64,000 nt of DNA from Pseudomonas lactis. GTDB taxonomy: Bacteria; Pseudomonadota; Gammaproteobacteria; Pseudomonadales; Pseudomonadaceae. A program made the position numbers and the translations under genes. The notes under the pieces were generated by a model, which made no database searches, was not told where the DNA came from, and was given only the letters and a program-made list of their open reading frames with translations. Of this stretch, positions 46,016 to 54,535 are shown in pieces (the first letter of the stretch is position 1; each line of letters starts with the position of its first letter). The stretch covers positions 331,325-395,324 of the forward strand of contig NZ_JYLO01000007.1 in NCBI RefSeq assembly GCF_001439845.1. The letters are read 5' to 3'.

Positions 46016-46104
46016 TGTGGGAGCGGGCTTGCTCGCGAATGCGGAGTGTCAGCTACACATCCGTTGACTGAACTACCGCATTCGCGAGCAAGCCCGCTCC
46101 CACA
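46016..46104. repeat. REP palindromic element, type C
   Basis: The arms GTGGGAGCGGGCTTGCTCGC and complement surround a loop. The element lies between the convergent permease and kynA genes. Confidence 0.92.
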
Positions 46105-46125
46105 TTTTGGATTGCGTTCCAAATG

Positions 46126-46155
46126 AAAGCCCCGGTAATCCGGGGCTTTTTGTTT
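46126..46155. terminator. Terminator between the permease and kynA
   Basis: The stem AAAGCCCCGG/CCGGGGCTTT with a four-base loop is followed by TTTTTG on the plus strand and begins after A residues on the other side, so it can work both ways. Confidence 0.88.
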
Positions 46156-47026
46156 AAAGCGTGGAGCGTACGCGCCAGAGTTCGGGGAACAACACCGTAT
46201 CGAGCATCTTGCGCAGATAACCCACGCCTTCCGTACCGCCCGTGCCCGGCTGGAAGCCGATGATGCGCTCCACCGTGGTGACATGCCGGAAGCGCCACTG
46301 GCGGAACGAATCTTCCAGGTCGATAAACTTCTCGGCCAACTGATACAAATCCCAGTAACGGCTCGGGTCGCGATACACCTCGCGCCAGGCTGCTTCCACA
46401 GAGTCATCATGCACAGTGGCCGCCGTCGGGTCGCGCTCGGCGCGCTTGGGATCAATCGCCAGCCCCGCCTTGACCATCAGGTTCACCGCTTCGTCATACA
46501 GCGACGGCGTGGCAATCGCCACCTGCAATTGCTGCAGCAATTCCGGGCGATGGGCATGGGGCCGCAGCAGCGCCGGGCTTTTGTTGCCGAGGATGAATTC
46601 GATCTCGCGGTACTGAAACGACTGGAACCCCGACGACTGCCCCAGGAACGGGCGAATTGCCTTGTATTCCGAGGGTGTCATGGTGGCCAGTACCGCCCAG
46701 GCGTGCACCAGTTGATCAAAGATGCGCGACACCCGCGCCAGCATCTTGAATGCCGGCGGCAGCTCACCCAGGCGCACATGTTCGCGGGCGGCCTTGAGTT
46801 CGTGGAGCATCAGCTTCATCCACAGCTCCGAGGTCTGGTGCTGGATGATGAAGAGCATTTCGTTGTGGTCCGGCGACAGCGGATGCTGGGCACTGAGGAC
46901 TTTGCCCAGGTCCAGATAGTCGCCATAGCTCATGGACTCGGAGAAATTCAATTCGGCGTTATGCCATTCTTCCGGGGGTTGGTTATCGGCAGGCTTATAG
47001 TCTGGTGAGAAAGGACATTGGCTCAT
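46154..47026 (-). CDS. kynA: Tryptophan 2,3-dioxygenase KynA
   Basis: This haem enzyme opens the indole ring to give N-formylkynurenine. The 290-residue product has the family segments [46 protein letters not shown] (substrate pocket), [14 protein letters not shown] and [26 protein letters not shown] with the haem-ligand His. Its ATG overlaps the kynB stop by four bases (ATGA), so kynB and kynA form an operon. Confidence 0.97.
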   Translation of the reverse strand: MSQCPFSPDYKPADNQPPEEWHNAELNFSESMSYGDYLDLGKVLSAQHPLSPDHNEMLFIIQHQTSELWMKLMLHELKAAREHVRLGELPPAFKMLARVSRIFDQLVHAWAVLATMTPSEYKAIRPFLGQSSGFQSFQYREIEFILGNKSPALLRPHAHRPELLQQLQVAIATPSLYDEAVNLMVKAGLAIDPKRAERDPTAATVHDDSVEAAWREVYRDPSRYWDLYQLAEKFIDLEDSFRQWRFRHVTTVERIIGFQPGTGGTEGVGYLRKMLDTVLFPELWRVRSTL

Positions 47027-47673
47027 CGCGTGGGCTCCTTGAGCGGGCGGAGAATGGCGCGCACAGGGCTCGCGTCCAGGTTGGCGAAGCGCAGCGGCAG
47101 CGCGATCAATTCATAGTCGCCCTCCGGTACGTCATCGAGCACGATGCCTTCGAGGATCGCCATACCATGACGAGCCACGGCGTTGTGGGAATCCATGGTC
47201 TTGGACTGTTGCGGGTCCAGAGACGGCGTATCGATACCGATCAGGCGCACCCCCAGGCTGGCCAGCAGCTCAATGGTTTGGGGCGCGATGGCGGTGAAAT
47301 TCGAATCCCATTCGGTGAGCGGCACTTGTGGATAAGTGCGCAGCAGCACGCGCTCGGGCACGTTATCCACACGCCCTTGCAACTGATGGGGCTCGACCAA
47401 CGCGCCGCTGCCCAGGCAATGCAACACGCGGCAAGGGCCCATGTACACGTCCAGCGACACCTCGCCAATCGGCGCACCGTCTGCGCTGTAATGCAGCGGC
47501 GCATCCACATGGGCGCCGGTGTGCGGCGACAGCGTCACGCGCCCCACATTCACCGGGCACTCCGGGCCGAACTGCCACACACGCTCTTCCTGAAACGGCG
47601 TATCGCCCGGCCAGGTCGGGGTGGACGTGCTCAAGGGCGGGCTGATATCCCACCACGTTTTTATTGGGTTCAT
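47023..47673 (-). CDS. kynB: Kynurenine formamidase KynB
   Basis: It hydrolyses N-formylkynurenine to kynurenine and formate with a two-zinc site. The 216-residue cyclase-family protein has the metal motif [11 protein letters not shown] (His51, His55, Asp57, His61) and the C-terminal [18 protein letters not shown]. The start is ATG 47673. It is the first gene of kynBA. Confidence 0.96.
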   Translation of the reverse strand: MNPIKTWWDISPPLSTSTPTWPGDTPFQEERVWQFGPECPVNVGRVTLSPHTGAHVDAPLHYSADGAPIGEVSLDVYMGPCRVLHCLGSGALVEPHQLQGRVDNVPERVLLRTYPQVPLTEWDSNFTAIAPQTIELLASLGVRLIGIDTPSLDPQQSKTMDSHNAVARHGMAILEGIVLDDVPEGDYELIALPLRFANLDASPVRAILRPLKEPTR

Positions 47674-47820
47674 TGCAAGGCTCTCACGGGGTACTGAGGT
47701 GAATGATACGAGGGCCAGCTCTGAATTTTCTTGCGAATTCTGGCGCGACACGGGAAATCTTTCGCAGTTACTGCGAGGAATTGATTTATTCACGCTTAAA
47801 AAATTCATTTGATGCCCACC

Positions 47821-47910
47821 TGTGGGAGCGGGCTTGCTCGCGAAGGCGGTGTGTCAGTCAATAATTTGTTTGACTGTCACACCGCTTTCGCGAGCAAGTC
47901 CGCTCCCACA
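47821..47910. repeat. REP palindromic element, type C
   Basis: The arms TGTGGGAGCGGGCTTGCTCG and complement lie upstream of the cupin gene. One arm has a single change (CAAGTCCGC). Confidence 0.92.
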
Positions 47911-48039
47911 GGGATTTGCACTCTGCCCCGGAGATCGCATTCTGCTGCGCTTCTGGGCATACCGATGTCGAGTCCAGACCACCCGCCTTGGCTGCGACGC
48001 TATAGGGTTCGAATCTTCTTACCTTGCCTCGGAGTCATC

Positions 48040-48384
48040 ATGTCCAAGCCCATCACCGTACTGCGCGACACCCACCCACTGCCGGTCCTGGATGCCTGCA
48101 AATGGGAAAAGCTCGAAGGCGACCCGCACACTGTCAACCTCAACGCCTACACCAGCGAAGACGGCAGCAAAATCATGGGCACCTGGATCTGCACACCGGG
48201 CAAGTGGTACGTGGAATACGTGAAGTGGGAATACTGCCATTTCCAGGAAGGCTACTGCGTGATCACGCCTGAAGGCATGGAGCCGATCCACCTGCGGGCT
48301 GGGGATATCTTTGTGGTGGAACCGGGGATGAAAGGAACGTGGGAAGTGGTCGAGACGGTGCGTAAGTATTTTGTGTTTGCCTGA
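48040..48384 (+). CDS. Cupin-domain protein (DUF861-like)
   Basis: The 114-residue protein has a single small cupin barrel (KIMGTWICTPGKWYVEYVKWEYCHFQEGYCVITPEGMEPIHLRAGDIFVVEPGMKGTWEVVETVRKYFVF) typical of the EutQ/ureidoglycine-aminohydrolase-like cupins. GGAG lies five bases before the ATG. Function is unknown; it stands alone between kynBA and mmsAB. Confidence 0.85.
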   Translation: MSKPITVLRDTHPLPVLDACKWEKLEGDPHTVNLNAYTSEDGSKIMGTWICTPGKWYVEYVKWEYCHFQEGYCVITPEGMEPIHLRAGDIFVVEPGMKGTWEVVETVRKYFVFA

Positions 48385-48393
48385 CCCAGCAAA

Positions 48394-48429
48394 ACCTGTG
48401 GCGAGGGAGCTTGCTCCCTCGCCACAGGT
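48394..48429. terminator. Perfect hairpin, terminator or REP type D
   Basis: ACCTGTGGCGAGGGA and its exact complement surround GCTTGC, between the convergent cupin and mmsB genes. The sequence resembles another common palindromic repeat of fluorescent pseudomonads, here perhaps used as a terminator. Confidence 0.75.
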
Positions 48430-48431
48430 AT

Positions 48432-49319
48432 TTATTTGGGCTTGCGATAGCTGTTGATGATCGCCGAGAAGTCCTTGCCCCCTTCCCCACGCTGGCTCAT
48501 GGATTGGTACAACTGCTGGGCCACCGCACCGAGGATCACCGGCTGGTGTGCCTGGCGTGCGGCTTCCGTCGCCAGGCCCAGGTCCTTGAGCATCAGGTCG
48601 GCACCAAAACCACCGGTATAGCCACGCGATGATGGCGCGGTCTCAATCACGCCTGGCCAAGGATTGTAGGTGTCGGAGCTCCAGCAACGCCCGGTGGAGC
48701 TGTTGATAATGCCCGCCAACACTTGAGTGTCGATGCCCAAGGCATCGCCCAGGGCCATGGCCTCACTGACGCCGACCATGCTGATACCCAGCAGCAGGTT
48801 GTTGCAGATCTTGGCGATTTGCCCAGTGCCGACATCACCGCAGTGCACGATGTTGCGGCCCATCTGCGCCAGCACCGGTTGCAGGGTGGCGAACAATTCC
48901 GGGTTGGCGCCGACCATGAAGGTCAGCGTCCCGGCCTGGGCACCGCCGGTGCCACCGGACACCGGCGCATCGGCCACTGCCACGCCTTGTTTGGCTGCCG
49001 CAGCCGCTACATCACGGATGGTTTGCGGGTCGATGGTGCTGCAGTCCACCGCCGGCACGCCTTTGCCGATGCCGGCGAGCACGCCGTCTTCATTGAGCCA
49101 CACGCTGCGTACATGGGCGGCGGCCGGCAGCATGGTAATCACCAATTCGGCGCCTTGGGCGGCGTCACGCGGTGAGCTGCTGATAGTGCCGCCCAGTTCG
49201 GCGAGCTCCTTGAGTACGGCCTGGTTCAGGTCGAACAGGTTCAGCGCGTGGCCAGCCTTGATCAGGTTGCGGGCCATGGGCGCGCCCATGTTGCCCAGGC
49301 CGATAAATGCAATCTTCAT
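48432..49319 (-). CDS. mmsB: 3-Hydroxyisobutyrate dehydrogenase MmsB
   Basis: It oxidises 3-hydroxyisobutyrate to methylmalonate semialdehyde with NAD in valine breakdown. The 295-residue product has FIGLGNMGAPMARNLIKAGH (NAD site and family signature), DAPVSGGTGGAQAGTLTFMVG (substrate site) and the catalytic Lys in GQIAKICNNLLL. It lies 15 bp after mmsA in the same operon. Confidence 0.95.
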   Translation of the reverse strand: MKIAFIGLGNMGAPMARNLIKAGHALNLFDLNQAVLKELAELGGTISSSPRDAAQGAELVITMLPAAAHVRSVWLNEDGVLAGIGKGVPAVDCSTIDPQTIRDVAAAAAKQGVAVADAPVSGGTGGAQAGTLTFMVGANPELFATLQPVLAQMGRNIVHCGDVGTGQIAKICNNLLLGISMVGVSEAMALGDALGIDTQVLAGIINSSTGRCWSSDTYNPWPGVIETAPSSRGYTGGFGADLMLKDLGLATEAARQAHQPVILGAVAQQLYQSMSQRGEGGKDFSAIINSYRKPK

Positions 49320-49334
49320 GGTCGTCTCCCAGGT

Positions 49335-50852
49335 TCAGCGCAGGTTGATGGTGGTGTTGACGCCATCGTTGACCGTGTTGTCGTCGAACCAGCGGCTGGT
49401 GACGGTTTTGGTCTGGGTGTAGAACTGCACCACTTGCTTGCCGTACGGGCCGAGGTCGCCGAGCTTGGAACCGCGCGAACCAGTGAAGCTGAAGAACGGC
49501 ACTGGCACCGGAATCGGGATGTTGATGCCGACCTGGCCCACATCGATCTCGCTCTGGAATTTACGCGCCGCCGCACCGCTCTGGGTGAACAGGCCCGTGC
49601 CGTTACCGAACGGGTTGGCGTTGACCAGGGCGATGGCTTCATCGAGGGTATCGACTTCCAGCACCACCAGTACCGGGCCGAAGATCTCTTCGGTGTAGAT
49701 GCGCATGTCGGTGGTCACGCCTGAGAACAGGGTGGGGCCGACAAAGTTGCCTTGCTCAAAGCCCGGCACCTTGATGTCGCGGCCGTCCAGCTCCAGCTTG
49801 GCGCCTTGTTTCACGCCGCTTTCGATCAGTTCCAGGATACGTGCCTTGGCGCGCTTGGAGATCACCGGGCCGACATCCGTGCCCGCTTCGCTGCCGGCGT
49901 TGACCTTGAGCTTTTGTGCCAGGGCCTTGAGGTCTGGCAGCCACTGCTTGGCCGCGCCCACCAGCACCACCACCGAGGTGGCCATGCAACGCTGGCCAGC
50001 CGCGCCGAAACCGGCACCGACCAGGGCGTTGAGGGTGTGTTCTCGGTTAGCATCCGGCAGCACCACCGCGTGGTTCTTGGCGCCCATCATCGACTGCACA
50101 CGCTTGCCGTGTTTGCCAGCCAGGTCGTAGACATGGGTGCCCACAGCCGTCGAACCGACGAAGGACACCGCCTTGATGTCTTTGTGAGTGCACAGCGCAT
50201 CCACCACGTCCTTGCCGCCATGCACCACGTTGAGCACGCCGGCCGGTACACCGGCTTCCAACGCCAGCTCCACCAGCAGCATGGTCGACAGCGGGTCTTG
50301 CTCGGAAGGTTTGAGGACGAAGGTGTTACCGCAGGCAATCGCCATCGGGAACATCCACAGCGGAATCATCGCCGGGAAGTTGAACGGGGTAATGCCGGCG
50401 CATACGCCGATAGGCTGGCGCAGGGTGTAGGTATCCACGCCGCCGGCCACGTTCTCGGCGAACTCACCCATTTGCAGGGTGCCGATGGAACAGGCGTGCT
50501 CCACCACTTCCAGGCCACGGAAAATATCGCCCTCGGCATCGGCAATGGTCTTACCCTGCTCGGCGCTAAGGACCACGGCGATACGCTTGGAATGTTCGCG
50601 GATCAAGGCTTGCAGCTTGAGCATGATGCGCATGCGCGCGCCGATCGGCGTGAGTTTCCAGGTCTGGAACGCTTGATGGGCAGCGTCGATGGCGGCGTTG
50701 ACTTCATCGGCGGTGGCAAACGGGACTTTGGCCAGCACTTGCTGGGTAGCGGGGTTGACGATGTCTTGCCACTCGGTGGTCTTGGACTCGACCCACTCGC
50801 CGTTGATCAGCAACTTGACCGGTTGCACGGAAATATCGGCAGATGCGTTCAT
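49335..50852 (-). CDS. mmsA: Methylmalonate-semialdehyde dehydrogenase MmsA
   Basis: This CoA-acylating aldehyde dehydrogenase converts (methyl)malonate semialdehyde to propionyl-CoA or acetyl-CoA. The 505-residue product has the catalytic Cys289 in [20 protein letters not shown] at the NAD site and the family-specific [35 protein letters not shown] lies just before the ATG. It is the first gene of mmsAB. Confidence 0.96.
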   Translation of the reverse strand: MNASADISVQPVKLLINGEWVESKTTEWQDIVNPATQQVLAKVPFATADEVNAAIDAAHQAFQTWKLTPIGARMRIMLKLQALIREHSKRIAVVLSAEQGKTIADAEGDIFRGLEVVEHACSIGTLQMGEFAENVAGGVDTYTLRQPIGVCAGITPFNFPAMIPLWMFPMAIACGNTFVLKPSEQDPLSTMLLVELALEAGVPAGVLNVVHGGKDVVDALCTHKDIKAVSFVGSTAVGTHVYDLAGKHGKRVQSMMGAKNHAVVLPDANREHTLNALVGAGFGAAGQRCMATSVVVLVGAAKQWLPDLKALAQKLKVNAGSEAGTDVGPVISKRAKARILELIESGVKQGAKLELDGRDIKVPGFEQGNFVGPTLFSGVTTDMRIYTEEIFGPVLVVLEVDTLDEAIALVNANPFGNGTGLFTQSGAAARKFQSEIDVGQVGINIPIPVPVPFFSFTGSRGSKLGDLGPYGKQVVQFYTQTKTVTSRWFDDNTVNDGVNTTINLR

Positions 50853-50983
50853 GTGGTCTCCAACTCTTATATTTATACAGAGACAAGGCGCGTGAATCGC
50901 CTTGAAGAATGAGGCGTTCGGACTGTTTTTGGAGTATAGATGTGCAAATCTCTAATAAGAACGCACATAAAAGCCGGTCCAAT

Positions 50984-51931
50984 ATGCAAAAAAACATCAC
51001 CTCCCTCGGCGCCCTGAACTGGGATGACCTGAAGTTTTTCCTCGAAGTGGCCCGCACCCGCAAGGCCAGCGTCGCCGCCAAGCGCCTGGCGGTGGACTAC
51101 ACCACCGTGTCGCGGCGCATCAGCTCTCTGGAAGTGTCCCTCGGCACGCTGCTGTTCGAAAAATCCCGGACCAACGGCTTCGTGCTCACCAGCGAAGGCC
51201 AGCGGTTGCTGGGTTACGCCGAATCCATTGAAAGCACGCTGCACATGGCCTGCGAACAGGTGTCCGGCTCCGGCGTGGCGCTGTCGGGCCACGTGCGAAT
51301 GGGTTGCACCGAAGGTTTCGGCAGCTTTTTCGTCACCCCGCAACTGAGCCATTTCGTCGACACTTATCCCGCGATCTCGGTGGACATCCTGCCCCTGCCC
51401 CACTTCATCAGCCTGTCCAAGCGCGAAGCCGACATCGTCATCGCCCTGGAACGCCCGGAACACGGGCCGTATGTGTGCTGCAAACTGTGCGACTACAAGC
51501 TGCAGCTCTACGCCACCCAGGACTACCTCGACCAACACCCGCCGATCGGCAAACCTGCGGATTTGGCCGAGCATCCGTTTATCAGCTATGTGGATGATTT
51601 GGCCTTCAGCTCGGAGTTGCTGTACTTGGCCAATGTGGTGCCCGGCGCCAGCGCGAGTTTGCGCAGTACCAGCGTGATCGCGCAGTACGTGGCGGCCCAG
51701 CAAGGCCGGTCGATGGCGATATTGCCGTGCTTCCTGGCCGCGCAGGACCCGCGCTTATTACCGGTGTTGGGGGAGCAGATTGCGATTACGCGGCAGTTCT
51801 GGATGTACTGCCGGGAGGATTTGAGGAAGTTGAAGCGGATTACTCTGTTGTGGGATTACATCAGGGGGGTGACGGAGCAGAACCAGGGGTTGTTGATGGG
51901 GAAGACGCGGGAGATGCGGTTTGCGGACTAA
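50984..51931 (+). CDS. LysR-family regulator divergent from mmsAB
   Basis: The 315-residue protein has the DNA-binding part LNWDDLKFFLEVARTRKASVAAKRLAVDYTTVSRRISSLEVSLGTLLFEKSRTNGFVLTSEG and a LysR substrate domain. ATG 50984 gives the usual N-terminus. It is divergent from mmsA across 131 bp and is the natural candidate for its regulator; in P. aeruginosa that role is filled by MmsR, an AraC-type protein, so the regulator family is different here. Confidence 0.87.
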   Translation: MQKNITSLGALNWDDLKFFLEVARTRKASVAAKRLAVDYTTVSRRISSLEVSLGTLLFEKSRTNGFVLTSEGQRLLGYAESIESTLHMACEQVSGSGVALSGHVRMGCTEGFGSFFVTPQLSHFVDTYPAISVDILPLPHFISLSKREADIVIALERPEHGPYVCCKLCDYKLQLYATQDYLDQHPPIGKPADLAEHPFISYVDDLAFSSELLYLANVVPGASASLRSTSVIAQYVAAQQGRSMAILPCFLAAQDPRLLPVLGEQIAITRQFWMYCREDLRKLKRITLLWDYIRGVTEQNQGLLMGKTREMRFAD

Positions 51932-51946
51932 GGTCACCGCAAAACA

Positions 51947-52039
51947 AATGTGGGAGCGGGCTTGCTCGCGAATGCGGTGGGTCAGTCAGCCTTGCCGTTA
52001 CTGTTACACCGCTTTCGCGAGCAAGCCCGCTCCCACATT
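51947..52039. repeat. REP palindromic element, type C
   Basis: The arms TGTGGGAGCGGGCTTGCTCG and complement lie between the convergent LysR and yfiB genes. Confidence 0.92.
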
Positions 52040-52074
52040 TTGAATGGGTTTCAGCTTGGGGAAAGTGAACCCGC

Positions 52075-52563
52075 TTAGTCTGCGATCACAACGATGGAGA
52101 CCCGGCGATTCTCGGTGCGGCCTGCTGGGGTCGTGTTCGACGCCACCGGCTCGCTGCTGCCCAGGCCGCGCAGTTGGATGTTTTCTTCTTTCATGCCCAC
52201 GCGGGTCAGCACCTTGCCCACGCTTTTAGCGCGGCGCAGGGACAGGGCCACGTTGTAGGGTTCTTTGCCCGAGGCGTCGGTATGGCCGTCAACGCGCACG
52301 CGCTCGATGCCGGCGCCAACCAGGGCGCTACCGATGCGTTCGACGATGTCGGTGCTGGGTTTGTTGAGGGTTTCGACGTCGCTGCCAAACAGCACTTTGC
52401 CGGACAGGCCGAAGGCCCAGCCTTCATCGGTCAGCTCGAAACCTTGTTGCTTGAGCACGGCGACTTGCGCCGGGGTCAGGCCTTTGGGTGGCGTCTGGCA
52501 GCCGCTGAGGGCCAGGAAGGCCACGAGCAAAGAAATAAATAAAACGCGTGTGTTAGCGAACAA
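52075..52563 (-). CDS. yfiB: OmpA-like lipoprotein YfiB
   Basis: This outer-membrane lipoprotein relieves repression of YfiN by sequestering YfiR. The product has a lipoprotein signal (FISLLVAFLALSGC, with Cys as lipid site) and an OmpA peptidoglycan-binding domain (VRVDGHTDASGKEPYNVALSLRRAKSVGKVL, NRRVSIVV). No ATG is available; TTG 52563, nine bases after AGGAG, is the most likely start, while TTG 52572 lies directly on the ribosome binding site. It is the last gene of yfiRNB. Confidence 0.9.
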   Translation of the reverse strand: MFANTRVLFISLLVAFLALSGCQTPPKGLTPAQVAVLKQQGFELTDEGWAFGLSGKVLFGSDVETLNKPSTDIVERIGSALVGAGIERVRVDGHTDASGKEPYNVALSLRRAKSVGKVLTRVGMKEENIQLRGLGSSEPVASNTTPAGRTENRRVSIVVIAD

Positions 52564-52568
52564 GGGAA

Positions 52569-53831
52569 TCAACTCCTGTGTTGAACGTTGGCGACGGAGT
52601 GCTCCGACTCCGCCGTTTGCTGGCCGCCCGAGGACAGTCGTTTGGCCTGGTACATCGCCGCGTCGGCGGCGTTGAGCAAGGTGCCGGGTGTGGCGCCATG
52701 CTCGGGATAAATCGCAATGCCGATACTGAGGGAGGTCAACACCTGGGTGTCTCCAGGCAGTGGAATCGGCATGTCCATGCTGGCAATGATTTTGTCGGCG
52801 ATGCGCTGGGCGTCTTCGGCCTTGTGCAGGGGCGCCAGCAATACCGCGAATTCATCGCCGCCCAGGCGCGCCACCAGGTCGTCCTCGCGCAGTTGCGCCC
52901 GCACGCGGTCGGCAACGGCCACCAGCACGGCGTCGCCGGCGGCATGGCCAAAGCGGTCGTTGATGTCTTTGAAACGGTCGCTGTCGAGGAACAGCACCGC
53001 CACCCGCTCATTGACCTTGGCCGCGCTGCGCAAGGCGCGGATCAGCCGGCCTTCGAAGAACGCGCGGTTGGGCAGGCCGGTGAGGCTGTCGTGGCTGGCC
53101 TGGTGGGCCAGGGTTTCGTTTTCGCTTTGCAAGTGGCTCTGCCAGGCCTCCATCTCGCCGAGCAGGGCGTTGAAGTCGCTGCCTAGGCTGTCGAGTTCGG
53201 CGATCTGCGCCGAGGGTACGCGGCGGTCGAAGTCTCGCTCGCTGCGGGCGGCGTGGGCGACGGCAGCCAAGCGTTGTAATGGCACGGTGATACCATTTAA
53301 CAGACGCCGTGACAGATGCAACGCCACCCAGGCGCTGAGGGCGGTGCAGATCAGAATCCCGATCAAGCCACTGAGCAGGAAGCGCAACAGGCTGCCACCG
53401 TGGCCGACCAGATGGATGCTGCCGACGGTTTGCCCTTGGCGCAGGATCGGCTGGCTGATGGGCTGTTCGAGCAGGGCGTGCGCTATTTGCAGCTCGACCC
53501 GTGACAACATGCCGGTTTCCGGGCGAACCCAGCGCGCCAGCAGCTTGCCGTTGATATCGAATACTTCTGCCTGGGCCACTTCTTCGGTCGAGGCAATCAG
53601 GCTCAGGGCTTCGGTGGCCGCCGCACTGTCGTTGAACACCACGGCTGCTTCCACGGTGTAGTTGATCGAGCGGGCGATCAGGTGCAGGTTGTGCTCGGCG
53701 TAAACCCGCAGGGCAAGTACGCCCAGCAGGGTCAGGGACACACTGGCCAGGGTCACTGCTACCAGCGCCAGGATCATATGCCCGCGGGCAATTACCGAGC
53801 GCAGGGTCGGCCGCACTTTATCGCGACTCAT
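52569..53831 (-). CDS. yfiN: Membrane diguanylate cyclase YfiN (TpbB)
   Basis: It makes cyclic-di-GMP and so promotes biofilm formation and small-colony phenotypes. The 420-residue inner-membrane protein has a first membrane helix (about 18-42), a periplasmic CHASE8-like sensor region, a second helix (about 150-172), HAMP (174-230) and a GGDEF domain with intact GGDEF at 324-328 and an inhibitory I-site RxxD at 315-318. Its ATG overlaps the yfiR stop by four bases. Confidence 0.94.
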   Translation of the reverse strand: MSRDKVRPTLRSVIARGHMILALVAVTLASVSLTLLGVLALRVYAEHNLHLIARSINYTVEAAVVFNDSAAATEALSLIASTEEVAQAEVFDINGKLLARWVRPETGMLSRVELQIAHALLEQPISQPILRQGQTVGSIHLVGHGGSLLRFLLSGLIGILICTALSAWVALHLSRRLLNGITVPLQRLAAVAHAARSERDFDRRVPSAQIAELDSLGSDFNALLGEMEAWQSHLQSENETLAHQASHDSLTGLPNRAFFEGRLIRALRSAAKVNERVAVLFLDSDRFKDINDRFGHAAGDAVLVAVADRVRAQLREDDLVARLGGDEFAVLLAPLHKAEDAQRIADKIIASMDMPIPLPGDTQVLTSLSIGIAIYPEHGATPGTLLNAADAAMYQAKRLSSGGQQTAESEHSVANVQHRS

Positions 53832-54394
53832 GAGCCAGGCGCTCGACGACGGGACAACTGCAACACACTGGGATGGATGCGCACGCCGCTACGAGCGACG
53901 GAATCCAGGTTGACCTCGAACGACACCTGCTCATCGCTGACGCGCAGGCAGAACAGGCTGCCCACCGTGCACTGGTCGCCCCCTTCGCTGATGCTGAGTA
54001 CGGGATGGCCGATCAATGAGGTAAACAGGCGGTTGCGTTCATCGGAGGTGATTTTGCCAATGTAGACGGCATCACAGGCATTGACGATATCCGGATGATC
54101 GACCAGCAAGCGCCGCACCAGCACCGGACGTCCGGTGGCCTGGGTGGTGCCTTTGACCAGGTCATCGGTGTACTGAGTCGGCCCGACAATGCACAGCCGC
54201 AATTGCGCAGGCTCAACCGGCCAACGGGCGTAACTGAGGATACCGAGCACCACTTGGGTCACCGCCTGGGCACGGTGCTCGGCCAGGCTGGGCGTCTGCG
54301 CAAATACGCGCGGCGCAAGCAGGCACAGCACCGTCACCAGTAACAGGCGTCTCCAACTCAAACTGCGCGCTTTGGGCGAGACAGCCACGTTCAT
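53828..54394 (-). CDS. yfiR: Periplasmic YfiN repressor YfiR
   Basis: This small periplasmic protein binds and represses YfiN. The 188-residue product has a signal peptide (RRLLLVTVLCLLAPRVFA), the DUF4154 fold (VVLGILSYARWP, CIVGPTQY, CDAVYIGKI) and cysteines in LCIVG, NACDAV, DQCTVG and LFCLRV that match the redox cysteines of YfiR. It is the first gene of yfiRNB and lies after recD. Confidence 0.93.
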   Translation of the reverse strand: MNVAVSPKARSLSWRRLLLVTVLCLLAPRVFAQTPSLAEHRAQAVTQVVLGILSYARWPVEPAQLRLCIVGPTQYTDDLVKGTTQATGRPVLVRRLLVDHPDIVNACDAVYIGKITSDERNRLFTSLIGHPVLSISEGGDQCTVGSLFCLRVSDEQVSFEVNLDSVARSGVRIHPSVLQLSRRRAPGS

Positions 54395-54501
54395 GCAGCG
54401 ATACTCTCAAGGGTTTTCAGGGTGATGCCGCAACGATAGCACAGCGGCGGACATCCCCACGAAGCACAGCATTCGAGGGGTTCGCTATTTTTTCAGAAAA
54501 A

Positions 54502-54513
54502 TCAGACGTCTGA
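54502..54513. promoter_or_regulatory. Perfect 12-bp palindrome between recD and yfiR
   Basis: TCAGACGTCTGA lies in the 141-bp gap, followed on the minus strand by a T run. It may be an operator in the yfi promoter or a weak terminator for recD. Confidence 0.4.
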
Positions 54514-54535
54514 ATGAGAAATATCGCCTGACCTA

